From Saprospiraceae bacterium (GTDB lineage Bacteria; Bacteroidota; Bacteroidia; Chitinophagales; Saprospiraceae): a stretch of 64,000 nt of DNA. Shown one piece after another: positions 46,178 to 55,544 of the stretch. Made by a program: the position numbers and the translations under genes. The notes below the pieces were generated by a model. The model saw only the letters and a program-made list of their open reading frames with translations, was not told the origin of the DNA and searched no databases. The DNA is taken from contig JADZFD010000045.1 in NCBI GenBank assembly GCA_020850225.1, positions 1-64,000 of the forward strand, given 5' to 3'. Each line of letters opens with the position of its first letter. The stretch's first letter is position 1.

Positions 46178-48589
46178 ATGAGTAGGGTCATCATCATAGG
46201 AGGAGGAGTCGCAGGAATGAGTGCAGCACACGAACTTATCGAAAGAGGATATCAAGTTGAAATCTTCGAAGCGAATTCAGTTTATGCAGGTGGTAAAGCA
46301 CGGAGTGTTGATGTTCCGGGAACCAACCTGAAAGAAGTTAATAAATTTCTTCCAGGAGAACACGGTTTCCGTTTTTTCCCAGGTTTTTATCAACATATAA
46401 CAGATACTTTGACCCGTATACCTTTTAAAGGCAAAGACGGGAAGACGCAGCCAGAAGGAGTTTTCAACAACCTAACACCTACAGATACCATCATGATTGC
46501 CCGCTATGGCAAGAAAGGTATTGTAGTCAATGCAAGATTTCCACACACCCGATCCAGTTGGAAAGTTCTATTGGACAATCTTTTTAGAGGAGCAGATACA
46601 GGACTTACAGAAGAAGAAAAGAAATTTTTCGCTCACCGTATGTTTCAAATAGCTACCAGTTGCAGAAAAAGGAGGAATAATGACTACGAAAAGTTAGGTT
46701 GGTGGGAATTTATGGAGACAGATAGGTTTTCAGAAACATATAAAAATCTTTTGGTCGTTGGATTTACGAGAACATTGGTAGCCGCTAATGCCAAAACAGC
46801 TTCAACTAAAACAGCCGGTGACATTGTACTTCAATTGGTTTATTGCGGGCTTCAGCCATGGGTAAATCCTGACAGAGTATTAAATGGCCCGACCAATGAT
46901 GTTTGGCTTAATCCCTGGAAGGAATATTTACTAAAACAAGGTGTAAAGTACAACCATGGTGCTCAGGCAATACACATTGAAATGAAAGATAGAAAAGTCA
47001 ATTCAATAACTGTAAAAACAGGTGGTTCAGATTTGACTCAGCAAAAAGAAATTTCTGTATCAGGAGACCATTATCTGTTTGCATGTCCTGTTGAAAGAAT
47101 GGCCGATTTAATTTCGGATGAAATGATGGAAGTAGATGCCTGTTTTTCATATTTAAAACAATTGGCTTCAAGCGTCAGTTGGATGAATGGAATACAGTAT
47201 TATCTGAATGTAGATATCAGCATTAATCAAGGTCATATAATATTAAGTGACACAGAATGGGCACTAACGGCAATATCTCAAAAACAATACTGGAAGGATT
47301 ATGATTTTAGTAATAGATTTAACGGTAAAGTAAAAGGAATTCTTAGTGTTGATATTTCTGATTGGCTTCATACAGAATACAAAGGAGTTTTGGCAGAAAA
47401 CTGTGATGCTGAGACTATAGATCGCTATGTTTGGGAACAAATCGAAAAGAGTCTCAATGTTGATGGAAATATAGTAGTCGACAGGAGTATGGTAGAATTT
47501 TTTTATCTGGACAGGGATATCAAATGGGATAAAAAGAAATATCAGAATGTTGACAAAGAACCGTTGCTGGTAAATAATACTAATACCTGGTCATTAAGAC
47601 CTACAGCCTCTACAAATATTGAAAATCTGTATCTTGCAGGCGACTATGTACGTACCAATACAGATCTGGCTACGATGGAAGGTGCCAATGAATCTGCCAG
47701 AAGAGCAGTCAATTGTATTATCGATGCGGATGGTCATAAGAAGAGCTATGCTCAAATATTTAAATTCAAAGAACCATGGTTTTTTGATCTTATGAAATGG
47801 TGGGATAAAAATCGTTATAATAAAGGGTTGCCTTATAGCTCAGATATTCCATGGTCTATCCGGTTTCCGACTTATATTATGGGTATGTTATTTCTTGTAG
47901 AAGGTTTTTTTATTTTCCTTTTTAATAAGCTTCAACTCAGAGTACAGTCTGGTTTTATTTTTACTACCGTTGGTATCACATTTATAATTGCGGCGCTCTC
48001 TGCCCGATTTGATTGGGGACCAATTAGTGCACTGCTATTGTCAGTTGGTATGTTTTCAGTGATTTTGAGTTATACTTTTCGAAATCACGATATGTTCATT
48101 AAAAAACTGCTGGTCTTATGTTTAACAGCAGGAGTTTTTGAGTTAGTTGCAGATAATTGGCTGGTGAATGGAATCAAGTCTCTTATATATCAACCCTATG
48201 AACTCATGATTTGGGCTTCTCCGGTTTATATGCCTTTCTCATGGGCAGTAGTCCTGTTGCAGGTTGGGTACATTGGAAACTTAATTTTAAGAAAATTTAA
48301 TCTCTTGGTGGCTTCTGTCTTTTCTATGATATTGGGTATGCTTTTTATTCCTACCTTTGAGTATTTTGCAAAATTCGCTTCTTGGTGGGCGTACCGTCCA
48401 AGTGAACACATGTTATTCTATACACCAGATTATATTGTTTTAGGTGAAGGCTTGATTTGTTTAATACTTCCAGCAATTTTTAGTAAAGTATTTAAAATGA
48501 ATTGGATAACAGTATTAATTTGGGGTGCAATTATCGGACTTTGGATTTTTGCAGCTTATTTTCTTTCATATACAATCATTGGAAAATGA
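46178..48589 (+). CDS. FAD-dependent desaturase/dehydroxylase-like oxidoreductase fused to an 8-TM domain
   Basis: 803 residues in two parts. Residues 1-545: FAD protein of the phytoene desaturase / hydroxysqualene dehydroxylase (HpnE-like) group, with GGGVAGMSAAHEL at 8-20, YAGGKARS at 36-43 and a C-terminal LAGDYVRTNTDLATMEGANES FAD-closing motif near 486. Residues about 560-803: eight hydrophobic helices with conserved-looking FELVADNWLV, PFSW and WWAYRPSEH; it recalls uncharacterised membrane families such as DUF6989. It probably oxidises a membrane lipid or isoprenoid. Its TGA overlaps the next ATG (ATGA). Confidence 0.82.
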   Translation: MSRVIIIGGGVAGMSAAHELIERGYQVEIFEANSVYAGGKARSVDVPGTNLKEVNKFLPGEHGFRFFPGFYQHITDTLTRIPFKGKDGKTQPEGVFNNLTPTDTIMIARYGKKGIVVNARFPHTRSSWKVLLDNLFRGADTGLTEEEKKFFAHRMFQIATSCRKRRNNDYEKLGWWEFMETDRFSETYKNLLVVGFTRTLVAANAKTASTKTAGDIVLQLVYCGLQPWVNPDRVLNGPTNDVWLNPWKEYLLKQGVKYNHGAQAIHIEMKDRKVNSITVKTGGSDLTQQKEISVSGDHYLFACPVERMADLISDEMMEVDACFSYLKQLASSVSWMNGIQYYLNVDISINQGHIILSDTEWALTAISQKQYWKDYDFSNRFNGKVKGILSVDISDWLHTEYKGVLAENCDAETIDRYVWEQIEKSLNVDGNIVVDRSMVEFFYLDRDIKWDKKKYQNVDKEPLLVNNTNTWSLRPTASTNIENLYLAGDYVRTNTDLATMEGANESARRAVNCIIDADGHKKSYAQIFKFKEPWFFDLMKWWDKNRYNKGLPYSSDIPWSIRFPTYIMGMLFLVEGFFIFLFNKLQLRVQSGFIFTTVGITFIIAALSARFDWGPISALLLSVGMFSVILSYTFRNHDMFIKKLLVLCLTAGVFELVADNWLVNGIKSLIYQPYELMIWASPVYMPFSWAVVLLQVGYIGNLILRKFNLLVASVFSMILGMLFIPTFEYFAKFASWWAYRPSEHMLFYTPDYIVLGEGLICLILPAIFSKVFKMNWITVLIWGAIIGLWIFAAYFLSYTIIGK

Positions 48590-49836
48590 AAAAAGTAATT
48601 GAATTCTTTATACCATCAAACCTTTCCAAAGATACAGAGAGCCAGAGAAAAGCCCGTCTTAGTGTTGCAGTCTGGTTGATAATTGCACTATTTAATTTAA
48701 ATTACACCTTCATATCTTACCTTATTCAATATCCAGGTGGAGTTTTATCACAATTGCCACTCTTATTGATTACCATATCGTGTTTATGGGGCTTTAAAAA
48801 TGAGATAAGTCCATCCTTTATTTATCCTTTTTATTTTGTTTGTTGTTCAGTGTCTATTGCTATAACAGTTTTTTTTACAGGTGGATTTTTATCCTTACTT
48901 TTTGCCTGGTTAGCAACGACTCCGATGGTAGCACTCTTGGTATGGAATAAAAAAGGAGCTATTCTTTCTACTTCAGTTGTTATTTTAATAGAAGTTTTAT
49001 TTTTTTACTATTATTCCAAAAACTATATATTTCCGAACCAATTAGATCCGGTATTTCAAAAGCACTTTTTTCTAACTACCAATATTGGATTGGTCTTAAT
49101 TTTATTTTTGATAGCAATGGTTTTTGAGAATGCGAAGGATGCAGCATTAAATAAATTACATACTGCACTCCGGGAATTACGAATAGAAAAACAACGCAGT
49201 GATGAGCTATTACTCAATATTCTTCCTGAACAAATTGCTGACGAACTAAAAGAAAAGGGACAGGCACAGGCGAGACAATTTGATGAAGTAAGTGTATTGT
49301 TTACTGATTTTGTAAATTTTACTCAAACTTCAGAAAAACTTACACCACAACAATTGGTTGGAGAATTAAATGAATGTTTTACGGCTTTTGATCAAATTAT
49401 TGAAAGTAATGGTTTAGAGAAGATAAAAACCATTGGAGATGCCTATATGGCAGTCTGTGGTCTTCCCATTTCCGACCCGGAACATGCACGCAAAACGGTC
49501 AAAGCAGCTATGGAAATTCTGGAATTTATAGAAGACAGACGAAAAAATGAAAAAGTTTTTGATATAAGGATTGGTATTCACAGTGGAAGTGTTGTAGCCG
49601 GTATAGTAGGTATCAAAAAATTCGCCTATGACATTTGGGGAGATACAGTAAATACCGCTGCCCGCATGGAACAAACAGGTGAAGCAGGTAAATTGAATAT
49701 TTCTGAAACTACTTATCTGATGGTTAAGGAAGATTTTGAATGTATATATCGTGGAGAAATAGATGCTAAAAACAAAGGAAAAATAAAAATGTATTTTGTA
49801 AAAGGTTGTATATTGCAAGCGAATAATTCCATATAA
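48586..49836 (+). CDS. Membrane-bound class III adenylate cyclase
   Basis: 417 residues. Six N-terminal helices (about 20-190), a short coiled linker with LLLNILPEQIADELKEKG, then a class III cyclase domain (about 230-400). The metal Asp residues in LFTDFVNFT and IGDAYMAVCG, the adenine-specifying Lys in EKIKTIGD and Asp in YDIWGD, and the Asn/Arg in NTAARME are all present, so it should make cAMP rather than cGMP. The frame is open from 48502, but ATG 48586 overlaps the previous stop and gives MKKVIEFF. Followed after 21 bp by a paralogous cyclase gene. Confidence 0.9.
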   Translation: MKKVIEFFIPSNLSKDTESQRKARLSVAVWLIIALFNLNYTFISYLIQYPGGVLSQLPLLLITISCLWGFKNEISPSFIYPFYFVCCSVSIAITVFFTGGFLSLLFAWLATTPMVALLVWNKKGAILSTSVVILIEVLFFYYYSKNYIFPNQLDPVFQKHFFLTTNIGLVLILFLIAMVFENAKDAALNKLHTALRELRIEKQRSDELLLNILPEQIADELKEKGQAQARQFDEVSVLFTDFVNFTQTSEKLTPQQLVGELNECFTAFDQIIESNGLEKIKTIGDAYMAVCGLPISDPEHARKTVKAAMEILEFIEDRRKNEKVFDIRIGIHSGSVVAGIVGIKKFAYDIWGDTVNTAARMEQTGEAGKLNISETTYLMVKEDFECIYRGEIDAKNKGKIKMYFVKGCILQANNSI

Positions 49837-49857
49837 ATACTTAAAGCGTATAAATTT

Positions 49858-51792
49858 ATGAAATCCGGGTTTCATTTGTCAATTAAATTTTTACTTGTAC
49901 ATGTATTGATAGTAATATGTTGTAATACCCCAATGTCAGGTCAAAAAATCATTGATTCTCTTATGATGGAATTGCCTAAATTAAGAGAAGATACAAATAA
50001 GGTAAAAATACTTAATGAAATATCTCAGCATTATTCCGGAACCAGTGACTACGACATGGCTTTTTCCTTTGCAGATAAAGCAAAACAAATGGCTGAAAGT
50101 CTGGGATATGAGGAAGGATTATCTATGGCATATAATAATATAGGAAATCTATTCATCAAAAAAGGTTCGTATCCTGATGCTTTAAAAAACCATTTAATTG
50201 CACTTCAAATCAGGAAATCTATAGGAGACAAAAAAGGAATAGCTAATTCTTACAACAACATAGGAGTAATTTACCATAAACAGGGAAATTATCCTGAAGC
50301 ATTGAAAAATCATTATGCATCATTAAAAATTAAAGAATACATAGGAGATATAAAAGGAATAGCCAATTCATACAACAATATAGGAAATATCTATCAGAAA
50401 CAACTCAAATATCCTGAAGCATTGAAAAATCATTTTGCTTCGTTGAAAATAAGAGAATCCATAGGGGATAAGAACGGAGTTGCCATGTCATATATCAATA
50501 TTGGTAGTATATACAAAGATCAGGGTAAAAATTCTGAAGCATTGAAAAACTATTTTGATGGTTTGAAAATAAAGGAAGCTTTGGAAGATAAAGAAGGAAT
50601 AGCTGATGTATTTCAAAAAATAGGATTGGTATATTTTAAACTAGGAGATTATCCTGAAGCATTAAAAAATCATTTTGCTTCGTTGAAAATCAGGGAAACA
50701 ATCGGTGTTAAAAATGGAATATCTGAATCGTTCACCAGCATCGGAGATTGTTACCTTAAGATGAATCAGGTGCCCGAAGGTATAAAATGGTTGAAGAAGG
50801 GTTTATCTTTAAGTAAGGAAATAGGCTCTAAAGCACAAATTAAAGATGTATATTTAAGTTTAGCTTTAGCTGATAGTTTAGCTTGTAATTATAAAGAAGC
50901 TTTAAAAAACTATAAACTATTTACCTTGTATAAAGATAGCCTTTTAAATGAAATGAATATTGAAAAACTTACTCAAACAGCGATGCAATATGAATTTAAT
51001 AAGATCCAACTATCTGATAGTCTTAAAAAGGAGCAGATGCGAAAAAGGGCAGATATGAAACTTGAAAAGCAAAAAACCTATACGTACACTGGTTTGGGTG
51101 GATTTATGCTACTTTTGGTATTTAGCTATTATATCTTCCAAAATAATAGAAGACTCTATTCAGAAAAAGAAAAATCTGAAACACTTTTATTAAACATCCT
51201 TCCGGAAGCAGTAGCAGAAGAGCTAAAAAACAGAGGAAGTACCGAGGCTAAACAATATGATGAAGTGAGCGTACTCTTTACCGATTTTGTCAACTTTACA
51301 CAAACGTCTGAAAAGCTAAGCCCACAGCAATTAGTGCAAGAACTCAATGAATGTTTTACGGCTTTTGATAAAATAATTGAGCGAAATGGTTTAGAAAAAA
51401 TCAAGACGATTGGTGATGCCTATATGGCAGTATGCGGCTTGCCTAGCCCAGATTCACAGCATGCGCATAAATCAGTGAAGTCAGCATTAGAAATCAGGGA
51501 GTTTATAGAAGAACGGCGGAAGCAGGAACGGGTTTTTGACATACGGATTGGTATCAATTCCGGCAGCGTGGTAGCGGGTATAGTAGGCATCAAAAAGTTC
51601 GCTTACGACATTTGGGGCGATACGGTAAACACGGCAGCCCGCATGGAGCAAAACTCCGAAGCCGGAAAGGTAAACATCAGCGACAGCACCTATCAATTAG
51701 TTAAAGAGGAATTTGCTTGCGCTGTCCGAGGCTCAATTACTGCCAAAGGCAAGGGCGAAGTGGCGATGTATTTTGTGGAAAATAAAAATTAA
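49858..51792 (+). CDS. TPR-repeat class III adenylate cyclase
   Basis: 644 residues. Signal peptide (1-28), six near-regular 40-residue TPR units (about 86-325), a long helix (about 370-405), one membrane helix (about 407-427), the same LLLNILPEAVAEELKNRG linker as the upstream cyclase, and a cyclase domain (about 465-640). Catalytic residues are complete (LFTDF, EKIKTIGDAYM, YDIWGDTVNTAARME). The TPR part should be periplasmic and the cyclase cytosolic, so it looks like a transmembrane sensor. The last 350 bp of the gene are visibly richer in GC than the rest. Confidence 0.9.
   Translation: MKSGFHLSIKFLLVHVLIVICCNTPMSGQKIIDSLMMELPKLREDTNKVKILNEISQHYSGTSDYDMAFSFADKAKQMAESLGYEEGLSMAYNNIGNLFIKKGSYPDALKNHLIALQIRKSIGDKKGIANSYNNIGVIYHKQGNYPEALKNHYASLKIKEYIGDIKGIANSYNNIGNIYQKQLKYPEALKNHFASLKIRESIGDKNGVAMSYINIGSIYKDQGKNSEALKNYFDGLKIKEALEDKEGIADVFQKIGLVYFKLGDYPEALKNHFASLKIRETIGVKNGISESFTSIGDCYLKMNQVPEGIKWLKKGLSLSKEIGSKAQIKDVYLSLALADSLACNYKEALKNYKLFTLYKDSLLNEMNIEKLTQTAMQYEFNKIQLSDSLKKEQMRKRADMKLEKQKTYTYTGLGGFMLLLVFSYYIFQNNRRLYSEKEKSETLLLNILPEAVAEELKNRGSTEAKQYDEVSVLFTDFVNFTQTSEKLSPQQLVQELNECFTAFDKIIERNGLEKIKTIGDAYMAVCGLPSPDSQHAHKSVKSALEIREFIEERRKQERVFDIRIGINSGSVVAGIVGIKKFAYDIWGDTVNTAARMEQNSEAGKVNISDSTYQLVKEEFACAVRGSITAKGKGEVAMYFVENKN
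50113..50832 (+). repeat. Six 120-bp coding repeats (TPR units)
   Basis: Period of 40 codons; units share YNNIG, YPEALKNH and SLKIRE blocks at both protein and DNA level. The high similarity of units 2, 3 and 5 suggests recent internal duplication. Confidence 0.8.
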
Positions 51793-51837
51793 ACTTTGTT
51801 TATTAAATTTTGTATCTTAACACTTTAAATATAAAAT

Positions 51838-52425
51838 ATGAAATATAAATCGGCAGAAGATTTTATTTTAAATAAACTTCATAACGAACTACCTAAACAT
51901 CTTTCTTATCACAGTATATATCATGTAAAAGATGTTCTCTCTGCTACAATAAACATTTCCAATCAAGAAGGAGTAAGTGGTGACGACCTTACCATGCTTA
52001 AAACAGCTGCCGTATTTCATGATTCCGGCTTTTTGTTTGGTGCTAAAGATCACGAAATGAAATCCTGCGAAATAGCCCGTCAATACTTGCCTGAATATGA
52101 TTACTCATCAGAAGAAATTGAATTAATATGTGGGATGATTATGGCTACTAAAATTCCACAGAATCCAACCAATCATCTGGAGGAAATTTTGGCAGATGCC
52201 GACTTGGATTATTTGGGCAGAGATGATTTTTTCAGCATTAGTAATCAACTTTTTGAAGAATTAACTATGGTAGGTCTGGTGTATAATGAAGATGACTGGA
52301 ACCAGTTACAGGTTAAATTTTTCAAACAACATCGCTATTTTACACCAACTTCCATACGGCTGAGAACGCAAAAAAAAGAAGAGCATCTTCAAAAAATTCA
52401 ATCCAAATTAAATCATCTGAAATGA
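51838..52425 (+). CDS. HD-domain phosphohydrolase
   Basis: 195 residues. Metal-binding pattern His29 ... His61-Asp62 (VFHDSGF) ... Asp in ILADADLDYLGR: a complete HD site. Such proteins hydrolyse nucleotides or cyclic nucleotides. Located 45 bp after two adenylate cyclases, it could degrade cAMP or a related signal, but this is contextual inference. Its end overlaps the YitT gene start by 4 bp (ATGA). Confidence 0.88.
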   Translation: MKYKSAEDFILNKLHNELPKHLSYHSIYHVKDVLSATINISNQEGVSGDDLTMLKTAAVFHDSGFLFGAKDHEMKSCEIARQYLPEYDYSSEEIELICGMIMATKIPQNPTNHLEEILADADLDYLGRDDFFSISNQLFEELTMVGLVYNEDDWNQLQVKFFKQHRYFTPTSIRLRTQKKEEHLQKIQSKLNHLK

Positions 52426-53294
52426 ACAATAACAGGAAACTTAAATTAATGCTGTCAGATTTTTTGTTTCTGGCATTAGGCATTTTATCGGCAAGTTTTG
52501 CACTAAAGAGTTTTCTGGTACCCAATCACTTTTTGGATGGGGGCGTTACAGGAATTTCCTTATTACTTCACGAAACTATGAAATGGCCTTTGGGAATCGT
52601 ATTACTTGCCCTCAATCTACCATTTATATTAATAGGGTATAAAATAATAGGTAAGGTATTTGCCTATTACACCTTGCTTTCAGTATTAGGCGTTATTCTT
52701 TGTTTACAGTTTATACCATTTCCTGAAATTGTACACGACAAATTGTTAGTTTCCGTTTTTGGTGGCTTCTTTCTGGGGTTGGGAATTGGTCTGTGTATGC
52801 GGGGAGGTGGTGCTTTTGACGGGATGGAGGTATTGGCCTTATTCACTTTGGATAAAACCGGATTTACAATCACAGAGATTATTTTAGGGTTTAACATTTT
52901 AATCTTTTTGATAGCAGCCTTTTATATCAATGTAGAAGTGGCACTCTACGCTATGCTCACCTATTTTATTGCCAGTCAAACCACAAAATATGTAATCGAA
53001 GGTATCGAAGCTTACACGGGTGTTACCATTATTTCAGGTCAAAGTGACCGGATTAAGGAAGCTTTAGTGATGAAAATGAATAAAGGAATCACACTTTATA
53101 AAGGAGAAAGAGGCTTCAAAAAGGATAATTTTGAAGAAAGTGTGGAATGTGATATTATCTTTACGGTAGTTACACGTTTGGAGGTTAGAAAGATGAAGAA
53201 GATAATCTTCTCTATTGATCCGATGGCATTTGTATTCACCAATACCATCAGGGAAGCTTCCGGTGGTATTTTGAAAGAGATTGTCAAGCATTAA
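52422..53294 (+). CDS. YitT family membrane protein
   Basis: 290 residues: five or six membrane helices (DUF161-like, with LVPNHFLDGGVTGISLLLHE near 32 and GIGLCMRGGGAFDGMEVLAL) followed by a cytosolic DUF2179 domain (about 205-285) with TLYKGERGF. The function of the family is unknown; a transport role has been suggested. Translationally coupled to the HD gene. Confidence 0.9.
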   Translation: MNNNRKLKLMLSDFLFLALGILSASFALKSFLVPNHFLDGGVTGISLLLHETMKWPLGIVLLALNLPFILIGYKIIGKVFAYYTLLSVLGVILCLQFIPFPEIVHDKLLVSVFGGFFLGLGIGLCMRGGGAFDGMEVLALFTLDKTGFTITEIILGFNILIFLIAAFYINVEVALYAMLTYFIASQTTKYVIEGIEAYTGVTIISGQSDRIKEALVMKMNKGITLYKGERGFKKDNFEESVECDIIFTVVTRLEVRKMKKIIFSIDPMAFVFTNTIREASGGILKEIVKH

Positions 53295-53409
53295 AACCCA
53301 GGACGTATTACGCATCTTCAACATAAATTCGCACGGGCATTTTAGCATAGAAGACTGGTTTAATATTTTTTGAAGATGTACGTTCGACACTTGAATTTAG
53401 CATTATCAA

Positions 53410-53440
53410 TTGTCGTTCCATATAATTTTAATTATCTTTG
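53410..53440 (+). promoter_or_regulatory. Promoter of the polysaccharide deacetylase operon
   Basis: TTG (53410-53412), 20-nt spacer, TATCTTTG (53433-53440): a good match to the Bacteroidota promoter, 38 nt before the ATG. It rules out translation starts upstream of 53445. Confidence 0.7.
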
Positions 53441-53478
53441 TCATTTTACATATAAAATATACTTCTATTAACGGGTTC

Positions 53479-54399
53479 ATGCCGCATAATACCATATTTC
53501 CTTTTTATCACCTTGTAAGTGATGATACCCCGGTATATATCAGGCCTCTTTATCCGGTGCGCAATATCAAAACTTTCAGGAAGGATCTGGAGTTTCTGTT
53601 AAGCAAGTATAAACCCATGCATCTGGCAGATGTACAAGCCTTCGTTAATAACGGGAAAAGAGGCAACAAGCCTGCATTTTTTTTAAGTTTTGATGATGGG
53701 TTAAAAGAAATTTATGAAAATGTCCGCCCTGTTTTGCTGGAATATGGTGTTCCTGCTGCCTTTTTTATTAATCCGGATTTTGTGGGTAATTCTAATTGGT
53801 TTTACCGATTTCAGGCAGCAAGTCTCATAAGTAAACTCGATAAATTACCTGGAACACAGTGGAAAATGCTTTCTAATATTTTTAATACAAACAATCCGGA
53901 AGCAGCTATTTTAAAAGCTACTTATGCACAAAAGCATTTGCTAACTGAAGCTGCGGCAATAATGGAAGTTGATCTGGACGATTTGCTTTCCCGGTTCAAA
54001 CCGTATATGACTGCTGAACAAATAGTTCAGTTACATAATGATGGATTTTATATAGGAGGTCATAGTATGGATCATCCGGTATATGCTGATTTGTCATTAG
54101 CCGATCAAACGGCACAAACACAACATTCTATGGATTACATTCACACGCATATTCATACGGATTATGATATTTTTGCATTCCCATTTACAGAATACGGAGT
54201 AAATACTGCGTTTTTTGATGCAGTCAAAATGGATGTATTCTTTGGTACGGCTGGTATGAAAAATGATCCTGTGACCAATGTTATCCATCGTATACCAATG
54301 GAAACCGGAAACTACAGCGCACGGTCAATTATTGACAAACAGGCTTTATACTATATGGTCAAGTATATTTTCAATAAAAACAGGATATATAGGTCGTGA
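53479..54399 (+). CDS. Polysaccharide deacetylase (NodB-type)
   Basis: 306 residues. Motif 1 is SFDDGL near 73-78 (catalytic base and metal Asp) and motif 2 is HSMDHPVY (the H-x3-H zinc ligands) near 198. Members de-N-acetylate surface glycans or peptidoglycan. No signal peptide is apparent from MPHNTIF, so it may be cytosolic or act on a lipid-linked precursor. The GTG of the next gene overlaps its stop (GTGA), giving tight coupling to a GNAT protein. Confidence 0.88.
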   Translation: MPHNTIFPFYHLVSDDTPVYIRPLYPVRNIKTFRKDLEFLLSKYKPMHLADVQAFVNNGKRGNKPAFFLSFDDGLKEIYENVRPVLLEYGVPAAFFINPDFVGNSNWFYRFQAASLISKLDKLPGTQWKMLSNIFNTNNPEAAILKATYAQKHLLTEAAAIMEVDLDDLLSRFKPYMTAEQIVQLHNDGFYIGGHSMDHPVYADLSLADQTAQTQHSMDYIHTHIHTDYDIFAFPFTEYGVNTAFFDAVKMDVFFGTAGMKNDPVTNVIHRIPMETGNYSARSIIDKQALYYMVKYIFNKNRIYRS

Positions 54400-55484
54400 T
54401 TCACATTCAGCAACTTAATAAAACCGGACTGCTTCAGTATATCCAATCGGCTGCATTTGCTGAAAGCCCTGTTATAGCTATATCCCGGCACAGGGCGATT
54501 TCACACATCCATAATCCCAGAGCACATGATGATGATGTACTGATGTTTATAGCATATGACAACGATGTTATGGTGGGATATCTGGGGGCATTACCCGATG
54601 ATCTGTATGACGATGCAGGTCATAAGCATCATTTTGCATGGATGAGTTGTCTGTGGATTGATCCGGAACAAAGAGGAAAAAAGATAGCACAAAAATTGGT
54701 ACAGGATTGCTTTACGGCATGGAACCACCGTATCATACTGACAGAATACACAGAACCTGCCGCCCGCTTATACCAAAAACTGAATCTTTTTGACAATGCC
54801 GGTGCATTACAGGGAAGGAGATGGTACCTAAGGTCGGATCTTTATCATATACTGCCACCTAAAAAAACGATTTTTGAAAAGTTGAAACCGATTTTTAAGG
54901 TTGCAGATATGATTATTAATTTTTTTGGGGATTTAAAAAATATTGGGAAACGTTTTCCGAAAATTAAGGACATAGATCAGATAAACGAAGAAACGGATCA
55001 ACTGATACAACTTTATGCCAACAGTACAGCGTTCAGGCGTCAGTCAGATATACTCAACTGGGCAATGCAGTATCCATGGATAGAGGAAGGAAAAGCCAGC
55101 AATGAAAGCCGCAGATATCACTTTTCGTCTGTATCCCGGCAATTTGTAAATAAATTATATGCTATTACTGACGAAAGCGGTTCAATGTGTGGTTGTATGT
55201 TGGTTAATATACGGGACGGACACATGAAAATTCCCTTTTTGTATTGTAGTCAGATAGACATAAACACCATCAATTCCATTGTACAGGTAATAGAAAAGTA
55301 TAAAGTCAATACACTAAGTTTATATAATGATGCACTGATCAGATATTTAAAAAACAATAAAACCTTAAGGGCTCCTTCTAAAAAAATCGACAGAAAATAT
55401 TTGATTGGCAGACTATTCAATCAGGAACAGGGGTTTCAAAATATTACTTTCAGTGCCGGTGACGGAGATACGCCTTTTACTTAA
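54396..55484 (+). CDS. GNAT family N-acetyltransferase
   Basis: 362 residues with GTG start overlapping the deacetylase stop. The N-terminal GNAT domain (about 1-150) has the acetyl-CoA loop DPEQRGKKIAQKLV near 89-102. The C-terminal half resembles a second, degenerate acyltransferase-like fold without a clear CoA loop. Coupling to a deacetylase suggests modification of an amino sugar on a surface glycan (deacetylate, then re-acylate); this is inference. Confidence 0.83.
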   Translation: MIHIQQLNKTGLLQYIQSAAFAESPVIAISRHRAISHIHNPRAHDDDVLMFIAYDNDVMVGYLGALPDDLYDDAGHKHHFAWMSCLWIDPEQRGKKIAQKLVQDCFTAWNHRIILTEYTEPAARLYQKLNLFDNAGALQGRRWYLRSDLYHILPPKKTIFEKLKPIFKVADMIINFFGDLKNIGKRFPKIKDIDQINEETDQLIQLYANSTAFRRQSDILNWAMQYPWIEEGKASNESRRYHFSSVSRQFVNKLYAITDESGSMCGCMLVNIRDGHMKIPFLYCSQIDINTINSIVQVIEKYKVNTLSLYNDALIRYLKNNKTLRAPSKKIDRKYLIGRLFNQEQGFQNITFSAGDGDTPFT

Positions 55485-55544
55485 TTCGTATGTTTATCAG
55501 AACAAACTTTGTTTTCTCTGCGTTTGATTTGTTTAGAAACTTTC

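Noticed and set aside
48586..52425. Anti-phage cyclic-nucleotide system (Pycsar/CBASS-like)
   Set aside because: Cyclases have transmembrane sensor parts and no toxic effector (TM-SAVED, TIR, nuclease) is adjacent; this looks like ordinary signalling.
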